A DNA stretch of 64,000 nt from Lichtheimia corymbifera B2541. Taxonomy: Eukaryota > Mucoromycota > Mucoromycetes > Mucorales > Lichtheimiaceae. The DNA lies in the NCBI GenBank assembly GCA_000697475.1, contig JNEU01000511.1, positions 44,999-108,998 on the forward strand, read 5' to 3'. Shown here piece after piece: positions 22,782-34,399 of the stretch. How positions within the stretch are numbered: position 1 is the stretch's first letter; each line of letters starts with the position of its first letter. Both the position numbers and the translations under genes were made by a program. The notes under the pieces are model-generated. The model was not told the origin of the DNA. It did not search any database and saw only the letters and a program-made list of their open reading frames with translations.

Positions 22782-24558
22782 ATGCCGAAAAAGCAAACCC
22801 CAACTGTACCAAGATCTCACCACAAGAGCACCTTCCCTTTGGAGGGCATACAAGGGTCGGCAACTTACTTCGCAAATAGGCCACTTCATCAGTGGACCTA
22901 TGACAGCTACGCGTCACATTTCGGTGGCCATAGCAACAGCATCCGTCAGCAATACAACAACCACCTGGATCAACTTCGTGGCCAACAAATCCCCCGTCCT
23001 GTGAAAGGATACATCACTGGCCTCATGAAAGCGCCATTCACTGCGGATAACAACCAGGGACCAAATCAATCATATACAGCAACAGGGAATAGCATCATTG
23101 TGGCTAACTCAAGCAACGTAACTTTGAATGCAACCCGTGAGTATCGGCCAGAGCCAAAAGTATCCCGTGTAATAGCCACTAACGAATAAGCCTAGATGAT
23201 GACACCATTGCCGAAAGACCTGCCAAGAAGCAAGCTGTTGAGGTATGTAAATGATTTATTGCTTTATGTAGCTGAAAGTGTCTAACATGTGATTGTCAAT
23301 GTATGCAACCCATTAGGTTGATCAGGATCAGGATCAGGTATGTGGTTTCGAACATGGGATTATTATAATGATCGCGGGACTCATCATTAGCTTTTATACC
23401 TATATGCGTAGAACGAAATTGAGGAAGACCTATCATCCAATAACCCTGCCAATCGAAGCTTTGATGAACATCAGCACCGTATTTATATCTACGATTATCT
23501 TGAAGGCGTGGAGGATTGGAAGCCAGTGGGTCGCTGGATCATCGATGACTTGGACATCACGGAAAAGCTCGTTTTGTACAGGGCACGGTCGATCAATTTG
23601 GCAAAAGCTGGTGAAAACTTATCAGACAACCGGGTGCTATCACTTAGCAACGTATTTGTTTTGACAGCCACTCAGTCCTCTTCATGCGTGCACCGATTCG
23701 AGAAATCATATCATCAGCATATGTTGCAGGCATTTACTTTGAAGGAGGGATGGCACACTTTCCCAGCACAATTGCGAGCTTGGTGTTCCGAACTTGACAG
23801 CCTCGCTTCGTCTCATATCAGCTTACCCGTGCGGAATATGTGAAGGCTTACAAGAAGGCTTGAATCAGCTGCGGATGAAACTGCTGACAATGAGTGTCAA
23901 GAACTGTGGATAATGGCCGAATTAGTCAGCACATGGATGGATACTTTTTCTCGCTGGTGTGATGGGTGGAGTTTGGAGAACCAATTCAAGAAGCAGCAGC
24001 ATCTCTCACTCTTCATTGACCATCGTTTCGACAACATCAATATACGAGAAGCAGAGACACACCTTCAGGAAGAGAACAGTGGCAACTTAGGCAGACTTCA
24101 TTGGTTCACACGCAGTACCTACAGACGCAACATTCGATTTTCTTGCAGCAAGTTTGGAAAGGAGCTCAAGCTGATGATTGATCGATTGCTGAAGCATGGT
24201 ATTGAAGAGGTCACTGTTAGCGGCACCCTGGTTGATGGATACGCGGTTACCACATCTTCCTTGCGCTTAGTTTCAGACGGTGTTTATTTGATGGGCTCAC
24301 ATGGTGCGTTCCACTTTATTGCGCAATCCTGAAGAGATCAACGCTGTACCGAGGATATACGAGTACTTCAACCACGTTAAAAGCATCCTGGATAAAACCA
24401 TCAGTCAAATCGACTCTGCTCTTCAATCACGTGCCAGCAGCAACAATACTTCTAGTTGGAGACAGCAATCTACTGGGGTATCAAGCAGTGCGACAACAAC
24501 AAGAACAACCACAACATGCCATTGTATAACTAGCCATGACTTCAACAACTGTCAATGA
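22782..24558 (+). pseudogene. Lineage-specific gene family A, copy 1 (frame-disrupted)
   Basis: Exons with good splice signals: 22782-23136, 23196-23242, 23317-23337 (21-nt microexon of GATCAG units),  then from 23412. Intron 1 has a CTAAC branch point. The exon from 23412 reads as protein (EDWKPVGRW, LVLYRARSINLAKAGE, VLSLSNVF) but is shifted relative to copy 2 by a 2-nt length difference near 23650. It meets an in-frame TGA at 23841 and resumes in the same frame with an alpha/beta-looking C-terminal half (KFGKELKLMIDRLLKHGI, GTLVDGYAVTTSSLRL). A second TGA at 24330 cuts off the natural continuation PEEINAVPRIYEYF, which is in another frame. The arrangement resembles large Mucorales families of unknown function. 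I cannot exclude unresolved introns that would rescue parts of it. Confidence 0.6.
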
Positions 24559-24744
24559 ATTGTAATTGTAGATGATAATAAACACTCCTGTTGTCGGTTG
24601 TAATGCTTGTTAATATGAAATAATGGTGCGATGTAACCACTTGTATTTATTATGTAACCACCAGGTCAATTCCATGACAGCCCGCCTCTATCTAGATGAG
24701 ACAGGATCCAATATTGACAGCTGATGGCTGTGTAGGATGTTAAT

Positions 24745-25302
24745 TTCGTCTCTCGCACATCTGGACTGTCCGATTCATAAAAAACATCATAATGAAACGT
24801 GAGATTTTTAAAGGAATGAAGTTGATTAGCATGTCCCAGCGAACCTGCTTACCAAGTTTCAAGTTCAAGGTGGGCAATCCCAAGGTAATTCATACTGTTT
24901 GGCATTTCAATGAATCTAGATGGGTGCTGAATTTCCGTCGGTCATAGTAAACCCCACATTACACCTTCCCATTCAAGATTTGTATATGAAGCATGGGATC
25001 TTTATTAATACAAAGTTGATCAGCATGGCCTAGAGCATATTGTGTGAAAGTTTGAGGTTCGAGATGGGTAATCTCAAGGTCACGGATTAATTTACAGTAG
25101 TGTCTGACAGTGCCTGGCCTATTTAATTCCCACTTCTTCCACGCCTAACCTCTTGCCTCTTCCTCCCACTCTCAACTGTTGGTCCGTTCGAGTACAGTAC
25201 AACTACCACTTGCGAACGATTGTCCTGCTTCAACACATCATGTCAGCCCTACGATTGCCTTGATCCGGCGGAATGACAAGTCCATGGCGTGTGCACCCCA
25301 CC
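24745..25302 (+). repeat. Dispersed repeat R, copy 1
   Basis: About 558 bp that aligns along its whole length with 61680-62240 at roughly 85%. Inside it, a core unit beginning AAGTTGATYAGCATG and running through a GTTTCAAGTTC/GGTTCGAGAT block to CAAGG occurs twice (24826 and 25012). A TATTTAATT box (about 25119) precedes a CT-rich tract and a short ATG frame starting ATGTCA that stops after seven codons; the same layout is kept in copy 2. It may be the promoter end of a mobile element. No terminal repeats or target duplication could be recognised. Confidence 0.75.
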
Positions 25303-25540
25303 TGGTTGACGGAGAGTAGAGGGCCATAGCAACGGAAACAGCAACGTACCACAATTGCCTGGATGCGGGGTATGAAATTTACGGCTGCAAACGACTGCGG
25401 TTGCCACGACTCTTTCACCAGGGCAACCTACTCAACCCTGGTACGCTTTATCACTCTGATCGCTTTCGGTGCCTTCATTACTTATTATGTTTCCGTTTTT
25501 AGAGCAAAATGGCATCGTCAAAACACGGCTAGAGTGCAAA

Positions 25541-26310
25541 CTGACGAGAGGACCCGCTTTGTCGAAGGACTTTGTAAGACATCGCCTAGACGTCCTTGCC
25601 GTGAGCAGTTCTGTGAACTTGATGGCTATCCTATGCCCTGACAAATCCCAACTCCCTGTGGTGAGCAAATGCTTGTTGCCTGGACCTTTGGTAGCGATCG
25701 AACTGTGAGATGCCAAGCGGAGGACACGGCTAAGCGCAAGCTGACGAGAGGACCCGCTTTGTCGAAGGACTTTTGTAAGACATCGCCTAGACGTCCTTGC
25801 CGTGAGCAGTTCTGTGAACTTGATGGCTATCCTATGCCCTGACAAATCCCAACTCCCTGTGGTGAGCAAATGCTTGTTGCCTGGACCTTTGGTAGCGATC
25901 GAACTGTGAGATGCCAAGCGGAGGACACGGCTAAGCGCAAGCTGACGAGAGGACCCGCTTTGTCGAAGGACTTTTGTAAGACATCGCCTAGACGTCCTTG
26001 CCGTGAGCAGTTCTGTGAACTTGATGGCTATCCTATGCCCTGACAAATCCCAACTCCCTGTGGTGAGCAAATGCTTGTTGCCTGGACCTTTGGTAGCGAT
26101 CGAACTGTGAGATGCCAAGCGGAGGACACGGCTAAGCGCAAGCTGACGAGAGGACCCGCTTTGTCGAAGGACTTTTGTAAGACATCGCCTAGACGTCCTT
26201 GCCGTGAGCAGTTCTGTGAACTTGATGGCTATCCTATGCCCTGACAAATCCCAACTCCATGTGGTGAGCAAATGCTTGTTGCCTGGACCTTTGGTAGTGA
26301 TCGAACTGTC
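25541..26310 (+). repeat. 201-bp tandem repeat array, about 3.8 units
   Basis: Units start at 25541 (200 bp, one T missing from a T-run), 25741 (201 bp), 25942 (201 bp) and 26143 (partial, about 168 bp). Units are nearly identical; the last differs by a few substitutions (CTCCATG for CTCCCTG, TAGTGATCG for TAGCGATCG). Because 201 is divisible by three, a 279-codon minus-strand open frame with a 67-residue period runs through the array. I regard that frame as a by-product of the repeat. The near identity indicates recent amplification or homogenisation. Confidence 0.93.
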
Positions 26311-26430
26311 CTTGCCTCCGCTTCTATGCTGCCAACGATCGAGTCAAGGTAAACAATATGAATCATTGTGTCATTGGAATGGATAAATTAACCTCTTTGT
26401 GATGCGAGCTAATTACATGCAAGCAACCCC

Positions 26431-26620
26431 ACAAGAGCCTTAGCAACCACGTCAATCTTGGTATGCTTTTCTCATACTGATTACGTTTAATGCTCTCATT
26501 ACTTATCATGTCACTTTTTGCTAGATCAAAGTCAACACGTCAAAACATGGCTAGAGTGCAAGCTGACAAGAGACTCGTTTGTCAAAGAGTTTTGTAGGCA
26601 TCATCTCATCCTTGTCGTGG
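26431..26620 (+). repeat. Older diverged copy of the array's leading sequence
   Basis: Aligns with 25421-25600: TTGGTATGCTTTTCTCATACTG versus CTGGTACGCTTTATCACTCTG, CATTACTTATCATGT versus CATTACTTATTATGT, and GTCAAAACATGGCTAGAGTGCAAGCTGAC versus GTCAAAACACGGCTAGAGTGCAAACTGAC. Divergence is far higher than between array units, so this duplication came before the 201-bp amplification. Confidence 0.65.
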
Positions 26621-26929
26621 ACGATCATCATGACTTTCATCAACGCATATTCCATATCATCCAACAGAAGCTACCATGTCCCGCTTAATGTGCCAGCCGT
26701 TGTAAATAATACTTTGATAATACTTTGCGTATGCCTTACTTTGTATATAAACTCTTCATTCACTCTCTTTTCATCTACTATAACGAATGGAATGATCCAA
26801 GCAATTACTTCTTTAATGATAATCATAGCTAGAGTAATACACATTGAGAAATGGAGCCATTTTTATGATTGCAGACACAATGACGCACCTTCCTGGATAT
26901 TCTACTTCCCCCGCTTTCATTCTATAGTG

Positions 26930-27600
26930 TTGGTGGGGCTGCAATATAAAGTGAGACCAAAATGCATCAGCTTCCGCTCCAAATTTCTGGCTACTGCTTT
27001 ACTCTCGGCCCATCACGGTGTCAACCTCCCCCCCCTCAGGCAAAAGACAAAGGCGCAATGTGGTGAGTACAACAACAACGACGCATCAACCAATAAAGGA
27101 TGACTGACAGTGAACGTTCTTGGTTTAACGATTAGTCAAAGAACAAGGCTGTTGTGTGCGTAGTGCTCTCAAGCTTCTACCGATGAATGAGGACTGTAGC
27201 TCGTTTGAAGGTGTGTATCTCTCTCTCTGTCTCTGTCTCTCGCTTTACGTCGGTTATGCTCAAACTGACAAAGGAATGAACTAGGTGTCCATCGTGCTGT
27301 TGACTTGTGTGCTGCACCAGGAAGTTGGTCTCAAGTACTCTCCAAGAAGCTCGCGTATGTTGGTTTATTGTTTATTGCAAAAGATGCCTTGCTCATCCTA
27401 TGTCATATTCAGTAGAGTCTATCATGCAAAGAATCCCCAAGAGCAAGAACAAGATTGTGGCCGTTAATTTGCAGGCTATGGTAAGTTACAAGATGATAGA
27501 AGGATACCATCCATTGACCATGTGGGTGTATACATGTATAGACTCCTTTGGACGGTGTGATTCGATTGCAAGGCAAATATCACGACACAACTAGTACGCC
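26930..27600 (+). pseudogene. Truncated duplicate of TRM7 (5' half)
   Basis: Aligns with the upstream region and exons 1-5 of the intact TRM7 gene (29640-30285), including introns, so it arose by DNA duplication rather than retroposition. The region matching the start codon and first codons is replaced by unrelated C-rich sequence, so no initiation is possible. Exon 2 carries missense and stop changes. Similarity ends inside the exon 5 equivalent (near 27590), exactly where the second family A copy begins. Intron splice sites are largely retained. Methyltransferase motif I (CAAPG) is still visible. Confidence 0.9.
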
Positions 27601-27609
27601 GCATATCTT

Positions 27610-29175
27610 TATGACTATATCAGCAGGACCCAACAGCAATATATAGCACCGATCTTGATCAACTTCGACCACTCCAACTTGCTCAAGGCATCAATGGATA
27701 CTTTACCTGCCTTATGACAGCGCCATTCACCGCGGATAACAACCAGGGATCAAACCAATCATATACAGCAACAGGGAATAGCATCAGTGTGACCAACTCG
27801 AGCAACGTAACTTTGCATGCAACCCGTGAGTATCAGCCATATTCAAAAGCATCCTGTGTAATAGCCACTGATGGATAAACCTAGATGATGATACCATTGC
27901 TGAAAGGCCTTCCAAGAAACAAGCTGTTGAGGTATGCGGATGTTTTGTTGGTTTACATAGGTGAAAGTGTCTAACATGTGATCGTTTATGTATGCAACCC
28001 ATTAGGTTGATCAGGATCAGGTATGTGGTTTCGAACATGGGATTATTATAATGATCGTGAGACTCACCATTAGCTTTCTATACCTATATGTGTAGCACGA
28101 CGTTGACACCAAACTATCATCAATAACCCGGCCAATCGCAGCTTCACCGTGTTGACATCTACGATTATCTTGAAGGTGTGGAGGATTGGAAGCCAACTGG
28201 TTGCTGTATCATCGATGGCTTGTTGGATATCACGGAAAAGCTCGTTTTGTACAGGGCACGGTCGATCAATTTGGCAAAAGCTGGCGAGAACTTATCAGAC
28301 AATCCGGTGCTGTCGCTTCAGCATGTTTGTGTTAACAGCCACTCAGTCCTCTTCTTGCGTGCACCGATTCGAGAAATCATATCATCAGCATATGTTGCAG
28401 GCATTTACTTTGAAGGAGGGATGGCACACTTTCCCAGCACAATTGCGAGCTTGGTGTTCCGAACTTGACAGCCTCGCTTCGTCTCATATCAGCTTACCCG
28501 TGCGGAATATGTGAAGGCTTACAAGAAGGCTTGAATCAGCTGCGGATGAAACTGCTGACAATGAGTGTCAAGAACTGTGGATAATGGCCGAATTAGTCAG
28601 CACATGGATGGATACTTTTTCTCGCTGGTGTGATGGGTGGAGTTTGGAGAACCAATTCAAGAAGCAGCAGCATCTCTCACTCTTCATTGACCATCGTTTC
28701 GACAACATCAATATACGAGAAGCAGAGACACACCTTCAGGAAGAGAACAGTGGCAACTTAGGCAGACTTCATTGGTTCACACGCAGTACCTACAGACTCA
28801 ACATTCGATTTTCTTGCAGCAAGTTTGGAAAGGAGCTCAAGCTGATGATTGATCGATTGCTGAAGCATGGTATTGAAGATGTCAATGTTAGCGGCACCCT
28901 GGTTGATGGATACGCGGTTACCACATCTTCCTTGCGCTTAGTTTCAGACGGTGTTTATTTGGTGGGCTCACATGGTGCGTTCCACTTTATTGCGCAATCC
29001 TGAAGAGATCAACGCTGTACCGAGGATATACGAGTACTTCAACCACGTTAAAAGCATCCTGGATAAAACCATCAGTCAAATCGACTCTGCTCTTCAATCA
29101 CATGCCATCAACAACAATACTTCTAGTTGGGACGGCAGCCTACTGATATGCCACGCCGAACGCAACGAAACGTAG
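27610..29175 (+). pseudogene. Lineage-specific gene family A, copy 2 (5'-truncated, frame-disrupted)
   Basis: Aligns with 22930-24470 of copy 1; the last 500 bp are almost identical, while the first 700 bp are clearly diverged. The N-terminal exon is truncated at the duplication junction. Intron 1 (27826-27884) keeps its splice sites; the microexon has two GATCAG units against three in copy 1. The region matching copy 1's exon from 23412 keeps a longer correct frame here (LVLYRARSINLAKAGE through FLRAPIREIISS to GGMAHFPSTIASL) before a TGA. Both copies share the stop at the copy 1 23841 position and the frame break before PEEINAV, so those lesions or unresolved splice features existed before duplication. 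Confidence 0.65.
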
Positions 29176-29710
29176 CCGTAACTCCTCTAGTTAACGAACG
29201 GATGTAGAGCTTAACTATACAACATCATTTCGCAACTCCTTATCAATAAAAAATGGCGATCATCTCACACTTAATTTGTCAATCCTTATGTATTGTAAAT
29301 AATGCGTTTTTTATACTTCTTGTACATAAACCATTTATTCCTTTTTCCATACACTATAACCGCTTGAATGATCCAAGAAATTACATGTTTAGTGATAATC
29401 TTCATTTAAGGATGAATCAATAAGGCAACCCGCCGCCGTGTATATATCGAGGAGAACCAGAGGCATGGTGTTGTGATTTATTCTGATGACAGGCACGACG
29501 AACTCATGATATGCAAGGACAAAGTTGATGGAATTCCTTGCTGATTATTGTGCTTCCCCACTGGTCATGGATGTTGTTGCATTACAGGATAGGAGGAACA
29601 TGCCGCTCGTGATTATTGGCCAAGATCGCATTTCTGTTGAAAGTGCTGGTGGCGCCAAAATACATCAACTCCCGCTCCAATTTCTGGCTACTGCTTCACT
29701 CTGATCGATC
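29176..29710. other. Upstream region of TRM7
   Basis: From about 29290 the sequence aligns with 26690-27000 of the first duplication copy (GTAAATAATGCG, CTATAACCGCTTGAATGATCCAAG). It probably includes the TRM7 promoter. No separate gene supported. Confidence 0.4.
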
Positions 29711-31201
29711 ATGGGTAAATCGTCCAAGGACAAACGCGATGTGGTGAGTGCAACAACGGCGCATGTTGTCAACCAAGAAGGAATGGCCAACAATGGACTC
29801 TATTAGTATTACCGATTAGCCAAAGAACAAGGCTGGCGTGCCCGTAGTGCTTTCAAGCTTCTACAGATCGATGAGGACTTTAACTTGTTTGAAGGTGTGT
29901 ATCTCTCCCTGTCTCTGTCTCTGCTTCTCGCTTTACTCGGTTATGCTTAGACTGACAAAGCAATGAGCTAGGTGTCCACCGTGCTGTTGACTTGTGTGCT
30001 GCACCAGGCAGCTGGTCTCAAGTACTCTCCAAAAAGCTAGCGTATGTGTGGTTTGTTGTTCAATGCAAAGGATTGCCTTGCTTATCCTATGTCATATTCA
30101 TTAGAGACAATCACGCAAAGAATCCTCAAGAACAAGAACCCAAGATTGTGGCCGTTGATTTGCAGGCTATGGTAAGTTACAAGATGATAGAAGGATACCA
30201 TCATCTCATATTTGGGTGCATGTATAGGCTCCTTTGGATGGTGTGATCCAATTACAAGGCGATATTACCAAAAAGTCCACTGCCGAGCAAATCATTTCTT
30301 ACTTTGAAGGTGAAATGGCTGATCTTGTCGTATGTGATGGTGCTCCTGATGGTATGTAATTATGCAGCAAGATCGAATGAAACGCACCTAAATCTGGATC
30401 ACTAGTCACTGGTCTTCACGATATGGACGAATATATCCAAGCACAACTTTTGCTAGCAGTAAGTGGATGATGTACATGATCGGGAAGGAGAGGAGGATTC
30501 ATGTGGGATTATGGTAGGCATTGAATATTACTACACATGTCTTGCGACCAGGTGGAACCTTTGTGGCCAAGATTTTCCGAGGAAAGGACATTACCTTGTT
30601 ATATTCACAACTCAAGATCTTCTTCCCTACTGTGACATGCAGTAAACCACGCAGCTCTCGAAATTCTAGTATAGGTAAGATGGGTCTTTTTTGAGAGGGA
30701 AGGAATTGGATGACATTCTGATATTGTCATTGTAGAGGCATTCATTGTTTGCCAAGGCTACCAACCCCCTAAGGATTATACACCTACAATGGCAAATCCA
30801 TTGCTCGATATGCAATATGGTATGTATTACTCCGTGATTGGTAATTGTATTTCTCATTCTTTCATTGTAGATGAAATGAACGATTTGGTTGGTCCTAACC
30901 GGGTGATTGTGCCTTTTATTGCATGTGGTGACTTAAAGTGAGTAGTCAAGGGGGTGGGGAAGAGAAGCTTTGGATCATTATTAAAGTTGACCTGGTATGC
31001 TATGATAGTGGTTACGACTCTGATCGCACGTATCCTTTGGATGTAAGTGGATAGGAATTGGAAAGTCAACTCTTTTGCTTATAGGCATTATTCTAGTCAT
31101 CTCATGCATCGCTCGACCCATTACAACCACCGATCACTGCACCCTACAAGACTGCCATGGGACTCAAACGCGCCAACTTTTACAACCGAGTTGCCAAATA
31201 G
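29711..31201 (+). CDS. TRM7: tRNA 2'-O-ribose methyltransferase, TRM7/FTSJ1
   Basis: SAM-dependent enzyme that methylates the ribose of positions 32 and 34 in the anticodon loop of tRNA-Phe and others, working in yeast with Trm732 and Rtt10/Trm734. Eleven exons: 29711-29743, 29807-29894, 29972-30041, 30105-30171, 30228-30351, 30406-30458, 30518-30674, 30736-30819, 30871-30937, 31009-31042, 31097-31201; 293 aa. The RrmJ-type catalytic tetrad K-D-K-E is present as K28, D123, K163 and E198. SAM motif CAAPGSWSQ is at about 48-56. The C-terminal block (DRTYPLD, then a Pro-rich segment and [11 protein letters not shown]) is typical of Trm7. In exon 11 only the second AG (31096) avoids an immediate stop. 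The many exons contrast with the short protein. A truncated copy lies 2.8 kb upstream. Confidence 0.95.
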
Positions 31202-31350
31202 TTATAGATATCTATTGATATTGTTGTCTTGTGTACGAATTTCATTTTTTCGTTTTTTGTATAAAAAAAGAGAGATAGAGACAAAGAGAAAGCAAATGGA
31301 ACAAGGAGGTTAGGGGAGGGGTAAAATGGACAAAAGATAGAGAAATAAAA

Positions 31351-34143
31351 CTAAAACGACATCATGTTGAAATTATGGCCTGATGATGGAGGTTGTTGTT
31401 GTTGCTGTGGTGGCTGTTGTTGTTGAAATTGTCCCGGTGCTTGTGATACTGAACCTTGTTGCATTTGTCGTTGCATCTGTAATTGGTATTGCTGTTGTTG
31501 CATTTGCATTGGATGTGGTTGTGGTGCATTGGGTTGTCCTCCAGCAGCATGGGCAGCGGCAGCGGCAGCAGCGGCGGCAGCAGCAGGGTTCATATACATG
31601 TTGGATCCACCACCAGGCATCATGCCGCCTGCAATTTGTTGTTGAATTTGTGCAGGTGTAATACTGTTGGGTGTGTTGCCACGCTTGAGCATTTCACGTT
31701 CCACTTGTTCAATCTTTGCTTTAAGTGCTAGTCGATCCATGGTCATTTGATGTCGTTCCTTCTCCAACTTTCGCCTTTCATCTTCCACAATGCTTTCAAG
31801 TTTCTCAAACTGAGCAACCTTGGTCTGGAAATGTTGCAACTTGGTACGGAATAGTGTGTGTGTCAATTGACGTGCCTCCTTATTTTCCTCTTCCTTCTTT
31901 TTGCTTTCTTCCTCTTCTTGTTGTTCCTTTTCATCCTTTGCACGTTCCTTGGGTTCCTGACCAACAGCTGCCGCTGCGACCTCTGGCTTCACTGTGGATG
32001 CAAGGAAAGCAACGACTGACATGATGGGGTTCTCGGTTTGGCGACTAGGATCGTACTGAAGTAAGCCCAACTTTGTAATCTCGGTGTCAACATAAGGATC
32101 CTCGAATGGCAATTGAAGATAATGCAAGATACACTCGTCACGCGTACGTGATCCCACATGATCAGCCACCTTGTTCCAATCCTCCGAATACATCTCCAGG
32201 CCTTCCATCAACAATACATTCTCCTGATCAGTCCATGGTTTGGATGGTGCGGCCACCTTTTCTTGTTTGAAATCTTCCAGTGATGTGTCTGAAGGTGCCT
32301 TTCCATCTTTGTGACAATCATTGCATAGATATACGCCTTTGTCGTTCTTGTACCGCTCTTGACCACATTCTTTGCCACATGATTTGCACTCCACTTTGCT
32401 CGATGCCTTGTCGTAAACGTCACGTCGTAACTCCATGTTGGAATCCAATTTGATTTTGGCATTGGATTCATCCTCTTCTTTCTTTGGAGACACTGGCTGA
32501 TCCTCCTCCTCTTTGTTCTTGGTACTCTCCTCAGTATCCGTATCCATAGCTGTACCATTCGCCTCCTTTTTCTTGGTGACAAAACCTCTTGGCATATCAG
32601 CAACCACCTTGAATTGACCAGAGAAAGGAGGTCCAATGTTGGATGGTTTCATTTCAGGATCCACCTATAAAAAAGAAACCCCACTCGTCAGCATTTTCCC
32701 GTCAACCTAATGATCATTTTCGTACCTGGTAATTGATCAATCCCCATTGTTCCAAAAATGCATGTACACGAATAATAGCACAGACATCGCCGGTCATGTT
32801 TCTTCGGCATGCTGTCACTGTGAGATACTCGAGTGGATTGAGACGATATGTGTTGACCATGAAATCTCTGTATTCCTTATACACGGATGGTGTCTTTGAT
32901 TTGTTACGATTGTTGAAAAACTCGGGAAGGGAACGACGTTCGATATCATGGATTGATCCAAGTTCAAACCATGCAGCGTAAGATGGGATGATAATCTCGT
33001 GGGTTTGGACTGCAATGTATTTCTTGGCCATCTCCTTTTGCTTTGCTGCCTCATTCACCGTGCCATTGGTTGTTGCTTGTTGCTTTTCATTATTGTCAGT
33101 CGATTGCTGTTGTTGTTGTTGTTGTTGTTCTTCCTGATTGGGAGTACGTGATTTCTTTGCAGGATTGGAATCGTCGGCCAGCGATGATGATGCCTCGTCT
33201 ACAGATCGTTTCAAGCTCGTCCTTGGTTCCTCATAAATATAATCCTTGACGTTGGCCCACTCATTGAATGCAAAGCTATCCAATACCCAATTGGCTGTGA
33301 CATTGACTGGAGATGACGCATCTGATGATGTAGTGTTGTTGTTGTTGTTGGATTCATCGGTCACGTCGTGATATTGTTGTTTGTCAGCCTCATCGATCCA
33401 TTGATTGTAGGAATCAGGGAATTTGACGAAATGAACTAGCAATCGACCATCCTTTTTGTCCAATACTCGAATAGCTCGTGTCGTATCAACGTTGTTGGTT
33501 TCCTTGTATACCACATGTGTAGCTAACGTGGCACTGCCAGCAATCACACCTAAATTTATATATCAACCCACATGTACCTTTGCACCTGTATCAATAGAGC
33601 CTACTTACCACCCATGGCTTGAACCATGCCAATGAGCTGTTGCTTGTTACCAGGATCCACTTCATGATCAAATGCAACGATGGGAACGCGATAGACTTTG
33701 GCCGGCTTTTCAAGATAACGCGTGATATATTTGACCAAATCCAAATAGGTGTCCTTTTCCTCTGCTGCATCGAATTGCCAGTCGCTGATACCTCTGTCAG
33801 ATTGAAAGAGATAAGCTGCCTTGAGTACAAAATACAATGGTGAGGATGTGCTCAGTGTTTGGTTCGCTTCAAGGAAAGAGGTGGGGATACGCGCCGGTAA
33901 CGAATTCACACCAGTGGATCGAATGGCTTGAGCTGCTGAACGGCCTAGAGCAGATTGCTGGAATTGTTGGAAACGTGCAGTGAAATGGGCCAACTCTGGA
34001 GCTGTCAGGGTCGTGTCGACACCTTCGGATTGCAGATCGGAACGTAGATTGTCGACGATGGGTTCAAAGTACGAGATCGTACTTGGCTGGTCATAATAAT
34101 GCAAGTCGATGGTAGGCTCAGGTGGTGGTGGTAGTGCAGCCAT
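31351..34143 (-). CDS. SWI/SNF or RSC chromatin remodelling subunit, Swi3/Rsc8 (SMARCC-type)
   Basis: Three exons: 34143-33609, 33549-32726, 32664-31351; 890 aa. Core scaffold subunit of SWI/SNF-class remodelers. Order of domains: an N-terminal module characteristic of metazoan-like SMARCC proteins (about 1-270), an acidic/Gln-rich linker with an NPAKKSR basic patch, SWIRM (about 350-450; IIIPSYAAWF, LNPLEYLTVT, RVHAFLEQWGLINYQ), ZZ-type zinc finger (545-570; CKSCGKEC and LCNDC), SANT (596-643; WTDQENVLLMEGLEMY, DECILHYL), a long Glu/Lys-rich coiled coil including the dimerising segment (FRTKLQHFQTKVAQFE), and an Ala/Gln/Pro-rich tail. The ZZ finger and N-terminal module make it closer to BAF155-type than to budding yeast Swi3. 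I chose the Met at 34143 (MAALPPPPEP); an upstream in-frame start lacks support. Confidence 0.95.
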
Positions 34144-34399
34144 GGAGTATAAAAATAAGGGGGGAGAAAAGAGTGTGGCGACTGGCTGCTGGTCTAGAGA
34201 GAAATAGTGAGAGAGAAAGAAAGAGACACACCGACCTTGGCTCTCATCTTTCACTGGTCGCCGCGTCACGAGAATTGGTTGACTCCCATCCATCCTCCCT
34301 CCCTCACTCCCATTTCAATATCCGCAATCACTCTAAAAAATGATCACATGATCAATCCAACCCACCCATAGTCTGTTCATTTCTCTCAAGGTTTATTGG

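Larger units (their letters stand above)
24559..26690. repeat. Repeat block present only in duplication copy 1
   Basis: Relative to the downstream copy, where family A sequence runs almost directly into the TRM7 upstream region (about 29170-29290), copy 1 contains about 2.1 kb extra. The extra block holds repeat R (24745-25302), a 201-bp tandem array (25541-26310) and an older diverged relative of the array's start (26431-26620). No gene is supported inside. The extra DNA is either an insertion in copy 1 or a deletion from copy 2. Confidence 0.6.

Noticed and set aside
25432..26271. 279-codon minus-strand frame with 67-residue internal repeats
   Set aside because: It exists only because the tandem unit is 201 bp. 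It continues into unrelated flanking sequence with no start context and no protein-like divergence pattern between units.
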